A stretch of DNA of 46,306 nt from Lutibacter sp. (GTDB lineage: Bacteria > Bacteroidota > Bacteroidia > Flavobacteriales > Flavobacteriaceae): NCBI GenBank assembly GCA_030683995.1, contig JAUXPH010000038.1:1-46306 (forward strand), read 5' to 3'. Numbering within the stretch: position 1 is the stretch's first letter; each line of letters begins with the position of its first letter. The notes beneath the pieces were generated by a model. It made no database searches and was not told the DNA's origin. It saw nothing but the letters and a program-made list of their open reading frames with translations. The position numbers were made by a program, and so were the translations under genes. Positions 9,011-16,103 of this stretch are shown piece after piece.

Positions 9011-9110
9011 GTTAGTGATAGAAGTGAAAAACCTTTTTTGATTTGCCTTTTGGCGAAGTAAAAAAGTTTGTAACGAAAAGCACGACCCGCCAGTTGGCGG
9101 GGAACCCCCA
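9011..9110 (+). repeat. Dispersed flavobacterial repeat, copy 1
   Basis: Aligned with the reverse complement of 33328-33461, this shares GTTAG at the start, a CCTTTTTTGATT block, GGCGAAGTAAAAAAG, GAAAAGC-CGACCCGCCAG and an ending GGCGGG palindrome (9086-9101). It fills much of the 270-base gap between purK and the downstream lipoprotein gene. No ORF lies inside. Confidence 0.75.
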
Positions 9111-9163
9111 AAAATAGGATGTTAATTATTTTATTGTTTTAGGTAGTTTTTAGCTGTAAAAAT

Positions 9164-9583
9164 TTAAAAATTGGTAATTTTTAAAGTAGCGCTATTTATA
9201 ACAAACACTTTATATTCTCTTGCAAAATGTTTATTTCCAGCTGTTTGCGGCGAGCCGTCTATAATGCTGTATTCACTGTTATCGCAAGGGCATTTTAATT
9301 TTAAACTTCCGTCAAAATTCATAGGCGTTGCGCAGTCGTTATTTGGACAGGCTCTGTCAAATGCTTTATACGGCGGATTTCCGATGCCTGTATTTTGAAT
9401 GATAATGCCTTTAATTCCGCCATTTGTATGGGCAAATCCGCTTGGTGTTTGAAGATTAATGTACTGCGGTAAATTTAAATTGATGGTTTCATCTACATAA
9501 ACATCGGGCAAAATATCGTTGGTGTCGTTCTTTTCGCAAGAAAAAAATAGGGCAAGCGCTAACAATAAAAATAACTTTCGCAT
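9164..9583 (-). CDS. Rieske-like lipoprotein with degenerate cluster ligands
   Basis: The start is set at ATG 9583, giving 139 residues beginning MRKLFLLLALALFFSC with a lipobox cysteine at residue 16; the longer frame to 9655 would put 24 residues before this signal. The C-terminal half resembles the Rieske fold of bacterial Rieske lipoproteins: ACPNNDC, about 20 residues, then KCPCDNSEYSI and DGSP. In true Rieske proteins these two sites supply C-x-H and C-x-x-H ligands. Here Asn and Asp stand where the histidines should be, while the cysteines remain. It therefore probably does not bind a 2Fe-2S cluster in the standard way. The function is unknown and no redox partner gene is adjacent. Confidence 0.75.
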   Translation of the reverse strand: MRKLFLLLALALFFSCEKNDTNDILPDVYVDETINLNLPQYINLQTPSGFAHTNGGIKGIIIQNTGIGNPPYKAFDRACPNNDCATPMNFDGSLKLKCPCDNSEYSIIDGSPQTAGNKHFAREYKVFVINSATLKITNF

Positions 9584-9613
9584 AGTTATAACATCAAGTT
9601 TTTTGGATAACGG

Positions 9614-9642
9614 TTGCAATTTACAAATATTTTGTACATTTG
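9614..9642 (+). promoter_or_regulatory. Promoter of greA (Bacteroidota type)
   Basis: TTG at 9614-9616, an 18-base spacer and TACATTTG at 9635-9642 fit the TTG/TAnnTTTG pattern of the Bacteroidota primary sigma factor. It would give a leader of roughly 55 bases before the greA ATG. Confidence 0.65.
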
Positions 9643-9703
9643 TGTTAAATCTCATTCTGGGTTTCCAGTTGTGAGATTTTTGTATTTATTAAAACAGTAA
9701 GTT

Positions 9704-10180
9704 ATGAGTAATATTTCGTATTATACAGAAGAAGGGTTGAAAAAACTAAAGGATGAATTGGAGTTTTTGGAGCGTGTTGAACGCACAAGAATAAGTAATG
9801 ATATTGCTGAAGCAAGAGATAAAGGAGATTTAAGCGAGAATGCCGAATACCACGCCGCCAAAGAGGAACAATCTATGTTGGAGTTGAAAATCGCCAAATT
9901 AAAAGAAGTGCTTTCCAATGCAAGAATAGTTGATGAATCTTTGTTGGATACTTCAAAAGTATTGATTCATTCAACGGTGAGATTAAAAAACACGGTGACC
10001 AAAGCAGAATTTAAATATATTTTGGTGGCCGATTCCGAAACAAATTTGAAAGAAGGAAAACTGTCGGTAAATTCACCGATAGGTAAAGGTTTGTTGGGGA
10101 AAAAAGTTGGGGACATTACCGAAATTGAGGTGCCTAGCGGCGTTATGGAATTTGAGATTTTGGAAATTACCAGAGGATAA
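9704..10180 (+). CDS. greA: Transcription elongation factor GreA
   Basis: 158 residues, the standard GreA length. The N-terminal antiparallel coiled coil (about 1-75) carries the hallmark GDLSENAEYHAAKEEQ with the acidic tip residues. The C-terminal FKBP-like domain ends with SPIGKGLLGKKVGDI. GreA enters the RNA polymerase secondary channel and stimulates cleavage of backtracked transcripts. The gene has its own well-matched promoter and a weak terminator-like hairpin after it (10203-10236). Confidence 0.97.
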   Translation: MSNISYYTEEGLKKLKDELEFLERVERTRISNDIAEARDKGDLSENAEYHAAKEEQSMLELKIAKLKEVLSNARIVDESLLDTSKVLIHSTVRLKNTVTKAEFKYILVADSETNLKEGKLSVNSPIGKGLLGKKVGDITEIEVPSGVMEFEILEITRG

Positions 10181-10202
10181 TTTTTTTGTAAAATAATCGC
10201 AT

Positions 10203-10236
10203 AAATCCTTTTCAATTTTTTATTTGGAAAGGGTTT
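10203..10236 (+). terminator. Weak terminator-like hairpin after greA
   Basis: 10203-10213 can pair with 10227-10236 (AAATCCTTTTC against GAAAGGGTTT, with one wobble and one bulge). The following T run is short and interrupted, so termination would be partial at most. Confidence 0.35.
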
Positions 10237-10261
10237 ATTAATTTTGGGTAAAAATAAAACC

Positions 10262-10651
10262 ATGAGCACAATATTCACAAAAATAATTAATGGTGAAATC
10301 CCATCTTATAAAGTTGCCGAAAACGACGATTTTTATGCTTTTTTGGATGTAAATCCGAATGCAAAAGGCCATACATTGGTGGTGCCAAAAAAGGAAGCTA
10401 ACAAACTTTTTGAATTGGATGAGGAAACTTACAATGGCTTAATGCGTTTTTCACGAAAAATTGCCATTGCACTGGAAAAAACAATTCCGTGCAAACGCGT
10501 TGGAATGGCTGTTATCGGATTGGAAGTGCCTCACGTTCACGTGCATTTAATTCCTTTAGAAGCGATGCAGGACATCCAATTTATGCATAAAGTGACCTTG
10601 AAGCCAGCGGAATTTGAAGCGATTGCCAAAGCGATTGCGGACAATATGTAA
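10262..10651 (+). CDS. HIT family nucleotide hydrolase
   Basis: The start is taken as ATG 10262 (129 residues, MSTIFTKIINGEIP, the typical HIT beginning); an in-frame TTG at 10244 is unlikely. The catalytic histidine triad is HVHVHLIP near residues 98-105. A DVNPNAKGHTLVVPKKE segment forms the nucleotide pocket. HIT proteins hydrolyse or transfer nucleoside monophosphates, such as AMP-lysine or Ap4A-like substrates; the exact substrate cannot be read from sequence. The gene follows greA on the same strand, as in many flavobacteria. Confidence 0.92.
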   Translation: MSTIFTKIINGEIPSYKVAENDDFYAFLDVNPNAKGHTLVVPKKEANKLFELDEETYNGLMRFSRKIAIALEKTIPCKRVGMAVIGLEVPHVHVHLIPLEAMQDIQFMHKVTLKPAEFEAIAKAIADNM

Positions 10652-10653
10652 TA

Positions 10654-11802
10654 TTATTTTTTCAGGGTAATCGCAAAAGTGGTTCCTTTACCCAATTCCG
10701 ATTTTAAAACAGTGATTTTACCGTTGTGGTAATCTTCAATAATTCGTTTTGCGAGTGACAATCCCAATCCCCAGCCGCGTTTTTTGGTGGTAAAACCTGG
10801 TGTAAAAATTTCGTGTTGCAAATGTTTTGGAATTCCTTTGCCGGTGTCGGTAATGGTGATGGTTATATTTTTATTGTTTTCAGTTATTAGAAGTGTTATT
10901 TTTCCTTTTCCTTCCATAGCATCAATGGCGTTTTTTACCAAATTTTCGATCACCCAACTAAACAATTGCAGATTTATTTTGGCGTAAATTTCCTTTTTTG
11001 AGGAGTCAAAATTAAAAACAACTTGTTTGGAGCTTCTTAATTTGAGATATTCAAACGAATCGTTGGTTGCTTCCACCACATTTTGTTTTTTCAATTCAGG
11101 AATAGAGCCAATTTTTGAAAACCTTTCCGCAATGGTGTTTAATCGCACTACATCATTTTCAATTTCTTTTATGGTGTTTTCATTGGTGTTTTCCAGTCGT
11201 AAAATTTCAATCCAACCCAGCAGCGATGATAAAGGCGTGCCAATTTGATGGGCAGTTTCTTTGGCCATTCCGGTCCAAAGTTTGTTTTGTTCCGCCACTT
11301 TATTCGATTTAAAAAACAGGTAAATAACGCTGGCAAATAAAAATAAAATAAGAATCAGCGCTACGGGATAATATTTGAGTTTGGTCAATAAATCGGAATT
11401 GCGGTAGTAAATATATTGCTTTAAGTCTTCTCCTTTATAGCTAATTGTGATGGGATTGTTTTGGCTTTTCATCAAAAAAAGCTGTTTTTCCAAATAGTTT
11501 TTCTTTTTTATTTTAAGAGAATCTAAATTGGACCATTCGGTGATGCTGTCTTTTTCATCGGTAATAATCATCGGGATATTATGATTGTTGCCAATAATTT
11601 TAGCTTCAAGAGAAATATCGGTATTTAGACTGGCACTGCTGAAACGTTCATAAGCTTTCGCTAAAATTTCCATTTTGGAGCGTTCCTCGTTTTTAAATTT
11701 CTGAAAAAAATCATACGTATTCCAAAGAATGAGGGCAACAATGATAAATGAAGACAAAATTACTGTCCAACGGATTATCTGAGTATTCTTTTGTGAAGCC
11801 AT
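10654..11802 (-). CDS. Membrane-bound sensor histidine kinase
   Basis: 382 residues from ATG 11802; the frame extends to a TTG at 11808 that I do not favour. One membrane segment lies at about 12-32 and a second at about 145-165, flanking a periplasmic sensor region without a recognised domain. The phosphoacceptor box is ETAHQIGTPLSSLLGW with His185. The ATPase domain shows the N box (NLVKNAIDAM), G1 (DTGKGIP) and G2 (GWGLGLSLAKRI). No response regulator gene is adjacent, so it is an orphan kinase here. It converges with the HIT gene with only 2 bases between stops. Confidence 0.92.
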   Translation of the reverse strand: MASQKNTQIIRWTVILSSFIIVALILWNTYDFFQKFKNEERSKMEILAKAYERFSSASLNTDISLEAKIIGNNHNIPMIITDEKDSITEWSNLDSLKIKKKNYLEKQLFLMKSQNNPITISYKGEDLKQYIYYRNSDLLTKLKYYPVALILILFLFASVIYLFFKSNKVAEQNKLWTGMAKETAHQIGTPLSSLLGWIEILRLENTNENTIKEIENDVVRLNTIAERFSKIGSIPELKKQNVVEATNDSFEYLKLRSSKQVVFNFDSSKKEIYAKINLQLFSWVIENLVKNAIDAMEGKGKITLLITENNKNITITITDTGKGIPKHLQHEIFTPGFTTKKRGWGLGLSLAKRIIEDYHNGKITVLKSELGKGTTFAITLKK

Positions 11803-11895
11803 ATTCAAATATAAAGTATAAGTTACTATAACTTAAAAATAAAATCTATATTATTTTAACCTTGAAATATTTATATTTGTTAAAAATGAAAATAG

Positions 11896-12756
11896 ATGCT
11901 AAGCATAGATCCAAATGACATATCAACAGTTAAGTTGCAGGAATATTTGCAAAGCGCCATTGCGCCACGCCCGATTGCCTTTGCAAGCACGCTTGATGCA
12001 CTTGGAAAGCCTAATTTATCGCCCTTTAGTTTTTTTAATGTTTTTAGTGCAAATCCGCCCATTTTAATATTTTCACCAGCGCGCCGTGTGCGGGATAACA
12101 CCACAAAACACACGTTGGAAAATGCAAAAGCGACAAAGGAAGTGGTGATTAATGTGGTGAACTATGATATTGTTCATCAAATGTCGTTGGCGAGCAGCGA
12201 ATATCCCGAAGGCGTGAATGAGTTTTTAAAAGCGGGTTTTACCATGTTGCCTTCTGAAAAAGTGAAACCGTTCAGGGTTGGAGAATCGCCCATACAATTT
12301 GAGTGCAAGGTTAAAGAAATAGTGGAACTTGGTACAGAAGGCGGTGCAGGAAATTTGATCATTTGCGAAGTGGTAAAATTGCACATAAAAAAAGAGTATT
12401 TGCATGAAGACGGCACTATCAACCAATTCAAATTAGATTTGGTGGCAAGGGCTGGAGGAAGCTTGTATTCACGCGCAAGAGAAGGTTTTTTTGAAATACC
12501 AAAACCACTGACAACGCTGGGAATTGGGGTTGATGCCATTCCTTCAGAAATAAGAAACAGCCGCATCTTAACAGGAAATGATTTGGGAATGTTGGCCAAT
12601 TTAGAAATGATTCCTTCTGAAGCAGATGTTGATAAGTTTGCGAAAGAACATTTGGAATATGTTGGAATTAATACGGTGAAAAAACATACATTTGCGAAAG
12701 CGCTTTTAGAAAAAAACGAAGTGTCGAGTGCTTGGAAAGTACTTTTAATACAATAA
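11896..12756 (+). CDS. Flavin reductase family protein (FMN-binding split barrel)
   Basis: 286 residues. The N-terminal motif IAPRPIAFASTLDALGKPNLSPFSFFNVFSANPP is the flavin-reductase-like FMN-binding region. Basic residues around SPARRVRDNTTKHT and the FEC-KVKEIVELG strand fit the split-barrel fold. The protein is about 100 residues longer than minimal flavin reductases; the C-terminal helical part (about 200-286) is a feature of a subgroup common in Bacteroidota. It presumably binds FMN and uses NAD(P)H or serves an unknown oxidoreductase; the substrate is not evident. A TATATTTG element lies 17 bases upstream (11872-11879) without a good -33 match. Confidence 0.88.
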   Translation: MLSIDPNDISTVKLQEYLQSAIAPRPIAFASTLDALGKPNLSPFSFFNVFSANPPILIFSPARRVRDNTTKHTLENAKATKEVVINVVNYDIVHQMSLASSEYPEGVNEFLKAGFTMLPSEKVKPFRVGESPIQFECKVKEIVELGTEGGAGNLIICEVVKLHIKKEYLHEDGTINQFKLDLVARAGGSLYSRAREGFFEIPKPLTTLGIGVDAIPSEIRNSRILTGNDLGMLANLEMIPSEADVDKFAKEHLEYVGINTVKKHTFAKALLEKNEVSSAWKVLLIQ

Positions 12757-12764
12757 TTAGAAAT

Positions 12765-13139
12765 ATGGAAATTACAGGAAAAATCAAAAAAATTGATGAA
12801 CCTAAAACCTTTGGGGCAAGTGGTTTTAGAAAAAGAGAATTGGTAATTACTACAAATGAACAATATCCACAACCGTTGATGGTGGAATTTGTGCAAGATA
12901 AATGTGATTTATTAAATAGTTATCAAGTTGGGCAAGACGTAAAAGTATCCATCAATCTAAGAGGAAGAGAATGGATCAATCCACAGGGAGAAGCCGTGTA
13001 TTTTAACTCAATTCAAGGATGGAGAATAGAAGTAGCACAAGCGGATGGCGCTTCTGGGGCAAAACCAACAGCACCACCTGCTAAATTTGAAACCACTACA
13101 GAAATAGACGACAGCGAACCGGATGATTTACCGTTTTAA
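12765..13139 (+). CDS. DUF3127 protein with SSB-like acidic C-terminal tip
   Basis: 124 residues from ATG 12765, 8 bases after the flavin reductase stop; the open frame begins earlier at 12732 but the ATG fits the family start (MEITGKIKKIDEP). DUF3127 proteins are small Bacteroidota proteins that I expect to have an OB-like fold; motifs seen are GFRKRELVITT, PLMVEFVQDKCDLL and GREWINPQGEAVYFNSIQGWRIE. After a Pro/Ala linker the protein ends EPDDLPF, which resembles the conserved DDIPF tip of single-stranded DNA-binding protein used to recruit repair and replication partners. A role in DNA metabolism is inference; no enzyme motif is present. Confidence 0.8.
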   Translation: MEITGKIKKIDEPKTFGASGFRKRELVITTNEQYPQPLMVEFVQDKCDLLNSYQVGQDVKVSINLRGREWINPQGEAVYFNSIQGWRIEVAQADGASGAKPTAPPAKFETTTEIDDSEPDDLPF

Positions 13140-13155
13140 GTCGGTTTAAATAGTA

Positions 13156-13192
13156 TTAAAAAGAGAAAAACCCTGGTTTTTCTCTTTTTTTG
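13156..13192 (+). terminator. Intrinsic terminator after the DUF3127 gene
   Basis: A 15-bp stem (13158-13172 with 13175-13189) with a two-base apparent loop is followed by T residues. It ends the flavin reductase-DUF3127 unit; aat follows with its own -7 element. Confidence 0.8.
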
Positions 13193-13198
13193 TTTGGT

Positions 13199-13206
13199 TA
13201 TATTTG
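13199..13206 (+). promoter_or_regulatory. Possible -7 element for aat
   Basis: TATATTTG matches TAnnTTTG and lies 18 bases before the aat start, just after a terminator. No matching upstream TTG was seen. Confidence 0.4.
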
Positions 13207-13224
13207 TAAAAAAAATAATTAGGA

Positions 13225-13860
13225 ATGTATTTGCTTTCAAAAGATTTGGTATTTCCTTCGGTGAATTTGGCGGATAAAAATGGATTATTGGCCATCGGAG
13301 GGGATTTGTCGGCTGAAAGATTGTTGCTGGCTTATAAAAGCGGAATTTTTCCTTGGTACAATCCGAGAGAACCCATTATTTGGTACAGCCCGGATCCAAG
13401 AATGGTTCTGTTTCCAAAAAATCTGAAAATTTCGAAAAGTATGAAGCAAATCATTCGGAAAAATCAATTTAGGGCAACCTTCAATCAAAATTTTTCGGAA
13501 GTAATTTCTAACTGTAAAAACAGTTACAGAGAAGGGCAGGGCGGAACCTGGATCACCGATGAAATGGAACAGGCCTATATTAATTTACACCAATTGGGTG
13601 TGGCAAAATCGGTGGAGGTTTGGGAAGGAGATGAATTGGTTGGCGGATTGTATGGCATCGATTTAGGACACGTTTTTTGCGGGGAAAGTATGTTCAGCAA
13701 GGTGAGCAATGCCTCAAAATTCGCTTTTGTTTATTTGGTTCAAAAACTGGAAAAAGAACATTATACATTGATCGATTGCCAGGTTTATAATGCGCATTTG
13801 GCAAGTCTGGGAGCCGATGAAATTTCAAGAGAAATTTTTCTAACCTATTTAATAAAGTAA
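13225..13860 (+). CDS. aat: Leucyl/phenylalanyl-tRNA--protein transferase
   Basis: 211 residues, in the normal Aat range. Family motifs are GLLAIGGDLSAERLLLAYKSGIFPWY, PIIWYSPDPRMVL, and the catalytic-core GGLYGIDLGHVFCGESMFS. The enzyme transfers Leu or Phe from charged tRNA to proteins with N-terminal Arg or Lys, marking them for ClpS/ClpAP through the N-degron pathway. The gene has a terminator before it and probably its own promoter. Confidence 0.96.
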   Translation: MYLLSKDLVFPSVNLADKNGLLAIGGDLSAERLLLAYKSGIFPWYNPREPIIWYSPDPRMVLFPKNLKISKSMKQIIRKNQFRATFNQNFSEVISNCKNSYREGQGGTWITDEMEQAYINLHQLGVAKSVEVWEGDELVGGLYGIDLGHVFCGESMFSKVSNASKFAFVYLVQKLEKEHYTLIDCQVYNAHLASLGADEISREIFLTYLIK

Positions 13861-14121
13861 AAAGTCAACAAAAAACAAGTACTTAGAGTACCTAAAGTTT
13901 CGAGTACTTAGCGTTAAAAAAAACGAAAGACGGCTTTTGTGAAGTAAAATTTCATTTTTTTTATTTAATTTGATTTTGTCAATAAAAATTATAAACCACA
14001 AACTTTTGTGTCATTTCAGATTTTGGAACAATATAACTTTAGGCATTTTAGGCACTCCAAACTTTAGGCACTAATAATTTAATAAGTTCACTATCTTTGA
14101 ACTTCAATAAAAACAAGAAAA
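13861..14121. other. Intergenic stretch with short iterated motifs
   Basis: No gene is seen. AGTAC-YTA motifs recur at 13879-13913, and TTTAGGCA(C) is repeated three times at 14038-14072. These resemble degenerate iterated sequences I associate with flavobacterial intergenic DNA. A TATCTTTG -7-like element at 14092-14099 precedes the MazG-like gene. Confidence 0.5.
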
Positions 14122-14448
14122 ATGGAGATTAAAAACGCACAGCTTGTCGTTGACAATTGGATAAAAGAACACGGAGTCCGTTATTTTAATGAATTGACCA
14201 ATATGGCGCAATTGACTGAAGAAGTTGGTGAAGTGGCGCGAATTATTGCGCGGCGTTATGGCGAACAAAGTGAAAAGGAAAGCGATAAAGGAAAAGATTT
14301 GGGCGAAGAACTGGCCGATGTGGTTTTTGTGGTTTTGTGTTTGGCAAATCAGACGGGTGTTGATTTACAGGCGGCTTTTGATAAAAAAATGGACGTAAAA
14401 ACAAAACGGGATCATGACCGTCATCAAAATAATAAAAAATTAAAATAA
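14122..14448 (+). CDS. MazG-like nucleotide pyrophosphohydrolase
   Basis: 108 residues forming a single MazG-type helical domain. The metal-binding pattern is visible as LTEEVGEVARIIARRYGE followed by LGEELADVVFVVLCLANQTG, the EExxE and ExxD motifs. Single-domain members hydrolyse non-canonical NTPs or dCTP-like nucleotides to NMP and PPi. It is the first gene of the run that continues with the small membrane protein and aroA; the next ATG follows its stop codon directly. Confidence 0.88.
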   Translation: MEIKNAQLVVDNWIKEHGVRYFNELTNMAQLTEEVGEVARIIARRYGEQSEKESDKGKDLGEELADVVFVVLCLANQTGVDLQAAFDKKMDVKTKRDHDRHQNNKKLK

Positions 14449-14688
14449 ATGAATCCTTATAAAAATCAGTCGTTTTTAAAATTGACCTTTCGATTTGCAT
14501 TGATCTTTTTTGTGGTGGTCACCATCCTGAAAATTATTATTTCAATTTTTAAAAATAGCGGAGTTTCAGGTATGATTGCAGAATATTTTTCCGCAGAAGC
14601 CTGGATGTCATTTGTGACAATTCAGTTGGTGATGGCACTTGTTTATGGATTGCTGATGGCGGGTTATTACAAGTTTATTAAAAAATAA
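14449..14688 (+). CDS. Small two-helix membrane protein, unknown function
   Basis: 79 residues. Two hydrophobic segments are visible, at about 13-33 (FRFALIFFVVVTILKIIISIF) and about 55-73 (ITIQ-like start through LVYGLLMAGYY). The C terminus is basic (KFIKK), probably cytoplasmic. Its start abuts the stop of the MazG-like gene with no gap, which argues for a real, translationally coupled gene. I do not recognise a family. Confidence 0.75.
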   Translation: MNPYKNQSFLKLTFRFALIFFVVVTILKIIISIFKNSGVSGMIAEYFSAEAWMSFVTIQLVMALVYGLLMAGYYKFIKK

Positions 14689-14712
14689 TTTTACTGAAAT
14701 TACCAATTAAAA

Positions 14713-15927
14713 ATGATGGAGCCGTTAAAAATTAAGAAAATCTATAAAGTTATAAAAGGAAATATCCAAATTACTGGATCAAAAAGCGAAACAAACCGAT
14801 TGTTGGTTTTACAACAGTTTTATCCGAATTTAACGATTGAAAATATTTCAAATTCCGATGATAGTGAATTGATGCAAAAAGCGCTAAAAAGCAATTCCTC
14901 TGAAATAAATATTGGACACGCCGGAACGGCGATGCGTTTTTTAACAGCTTATTTTTCGGTAAAAGAGGGCCGTGAAATTGTATTGACCGGTTCGCACAGA
15001 ATGAAAGACCGACCAGTAAAAATTTTGGTTGAAGCACTGACTTCATTGGGCGCCAACATTCATTATCTTGAAAAAGAAGGTTTTCCGCCATTAAAAATTT
15101 CTGGAAAAAAGTTGACGAAGGATTTTGTTGAAATTGAAGGAAATGTAAGCAGCCAATACATTTCGGCCTTGTTGTTAATTGCGCCGACTTTACAAAACGG
15201 ATTGAAATTGAAATTTAAAGGTGAAGTCACTTCTGTTCCATACATAAAAATGACGCTGCAACTCTTGGCCGAATTGGGTATCGACTATGTTTGGGAAGGA
15301 AATTTGATTGCCGTAAAACCAAAACCAACCATTGAAACTAAAACAGTGACCGTAGAATCAGACTGGAGTTCGGCATCATATTTTTACAGTTTGTGCGCGC
15401 TTAGTCCGAATTCAGAAATAACCTTATCATCTTACAAAAAAAACAGTCTGCAGGGCGATTCCGCATTGGCTGTAATTTATGAAAATCTAGGCGTTTCAAC
15501 AGAATCTAACGAAAATAACATCATTTTAAAAAATAGCCAAACATTAAACCTTAAACCTTTAACCTTAAACTTAATTAACGCGCCGGATATTGCGCAAACC
15601 ATTGCCGTTACTTGTTTCGGTTTGGGAATTGAATGTTATTTAACGGGACTTCATACCCTAAAAATAAAGGAAACCGACAGGTTGGTGGCGCTTAAAACAG
15701 AAATTGAAAAATTAGGAGGCGAGGTCATTATTACCAATGAAACGTTGCATCTAAAGCCATCAACCAACATAAATGAAAATATCAGTATTGCCACTTATGA
15801 CGACCACAGAATGGCGATGGCTTTTGCGCCTTTGGCCGTAAAAGTTGCCATCGAAATTGAAGATGCTGGCGTAGTTTCAAAATCTTATCCGACTTTTTGG
15901 GAAGATTTTGACCAAATTAGCCGTTAA
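14713..15927 (+). CDS. aroA: 3-phosphoshikimate 1-carboxyvinyltransferase (EPSP synthase)
   Basis: 404 residues. Motifs include GSKSETNR (shikimate-3-phosphate binding), NIGHAGTAMRFL, TGSHRMKDRPVKILV, NVSSQYISALLL, KETDRL and YDDHRMAMAFAP. It joins shikimate-3-phosphate and PEP in aromatic amino acid synthesis. The protein is somewhat shorter and more divergent than E. coli AroA, as in other flavobacteria. ATGs at 14713 and 14716 are equivalent starts. At 15541-15575 the DNA contains an in-frame 7-bp tandem repeat encoding TLNLKPLTLNL, just before the NAPDIAQT motif; this looks like intergenic-type repeat DNA accommodated in the gene. Confidence 0.95.
   Translation: MMEPLKIKKIYKVIKGNIQITGSKSETNRLLVLQQFYPNLTIENISNSDDSELMQKALKSNSSEINIGHAGTAMRFLTAYFSVKEGREIVLTGSHRMKDRPVKILVEALTSLGANIHYLEKEGFPPLKISGKKLTKDFVEIEGNVSSQYISALLLIAPTLQNGLKLKFKGEVTSVPYIKMTLQLLAELGIDYVWEGNLIAVKPKPTIETKTVTVESDWSSASYFYSLCALSPNSEITLSSYKKNSLQGDSALAVIYENLGVSTESNENNIILKNSQTLNLKPLTLNLINAPDIAQTIAVTCFGLGIECYLTGLHTLKIKETDRLVALKTEIEKLGGEVIITNETLHLKPSTNINENISIATYDDHRMAMAFAPLAVKVAIEIEDAGVVSKSYPTFWEDFDQISR
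15541..15575 (+). repeat. 7-bp tandem repeat inside aroA
   Basis: Successive heptamers read ATTAAAC, CTTAAAC, CTTTAAC, CTTAAAC and a degenerate last unit. Three units equal seven codons, so the array stays in frame. A related TTAAAC array occurs in intergenic DNA at 36711-36744. Confidence 0.6.
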
Positions 15928-15960
15928 TAGGCTGCAAAACAAACTTTTATTCTAAAACAC

Positions 15961-15992
15961 TTGACAACGCCTATGCGGATGTTGTATCTTTG
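15961..15992 (+). promoter_or_regulatory. Promoter of queA leader
   Basis: TTG at 15961-15963, a 21-base spacer and TATCTTTG at 15985-15992 match the Bacteroidota promoter pattern well. Initiation a few bases downstream would give a leader of roughly 105 bases before the queA ATG. Confidence 0.7.
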
Positions 15993-16069
15993 CCCTCTTT
16001 CTAATAAATGTAAGGAAGAAACAGTAGGGTAAAAGCTAATTTTCCTTGAAAGAATTCATAGCTTTTTTT
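15992..16069 (+). promoter_or_regulatory. Structured queA leader with terminator/antiterminator-like pairing
   Basis: P1 pairs 15992-15996 with 16026-16030 and is continuous with P2, 15997-16001 with 16014-16018. A terminator-like hairpin pairs AAAAGCTA (16031-16038) with TAGCTTTT (16059-16066), continuing as T to 16069. An alternative hairpin pairs GG (16028-16029) and AAAA (16031-16034) with TTTTCC (16040-16045). It would disrupt both P1 and the terminator. This mutually exclusive arrangement is what a transcription-attenuating riboswitch or leader would show. It does not fit the preQ1-I consensus, because the P1-enclosed segment is too long. If transcription starts several bases after 15992, the outermost P1 pairs may be absent. 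Confidence 0.45.
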
Positions 16070-16103
16070 CATTTGATCACTAAAAAATAATTAAAATAAC
16101 TAG

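Noticed and set aside
10239-10246. TAATTTTG as a promoter for the HIT gene
   Set aside because: It matches TAnnTTTG but has no TTG at 17-23 bases and would leave a leader of only about 8 bases. The gene may instead be read through from greA.
12177-12896. 239-aa open frame on the minus strand
   Set aside because: It is antisense to the flavin reductase and DUF3127 genes. Its translation is rich in Ser, Phe and Lys without domain motifs, as expected for a shadow frame.
15992-16045. preQ1-I riboswitch upstream of queA
   Set aside because: The A-rich TAAAAGCTAA segment resembles a preQ1-I tail, but P1 encloses 29 bases and the conserved loop and pseudoknot spacing do not fit. It is kept only as an unclassified structured leader.
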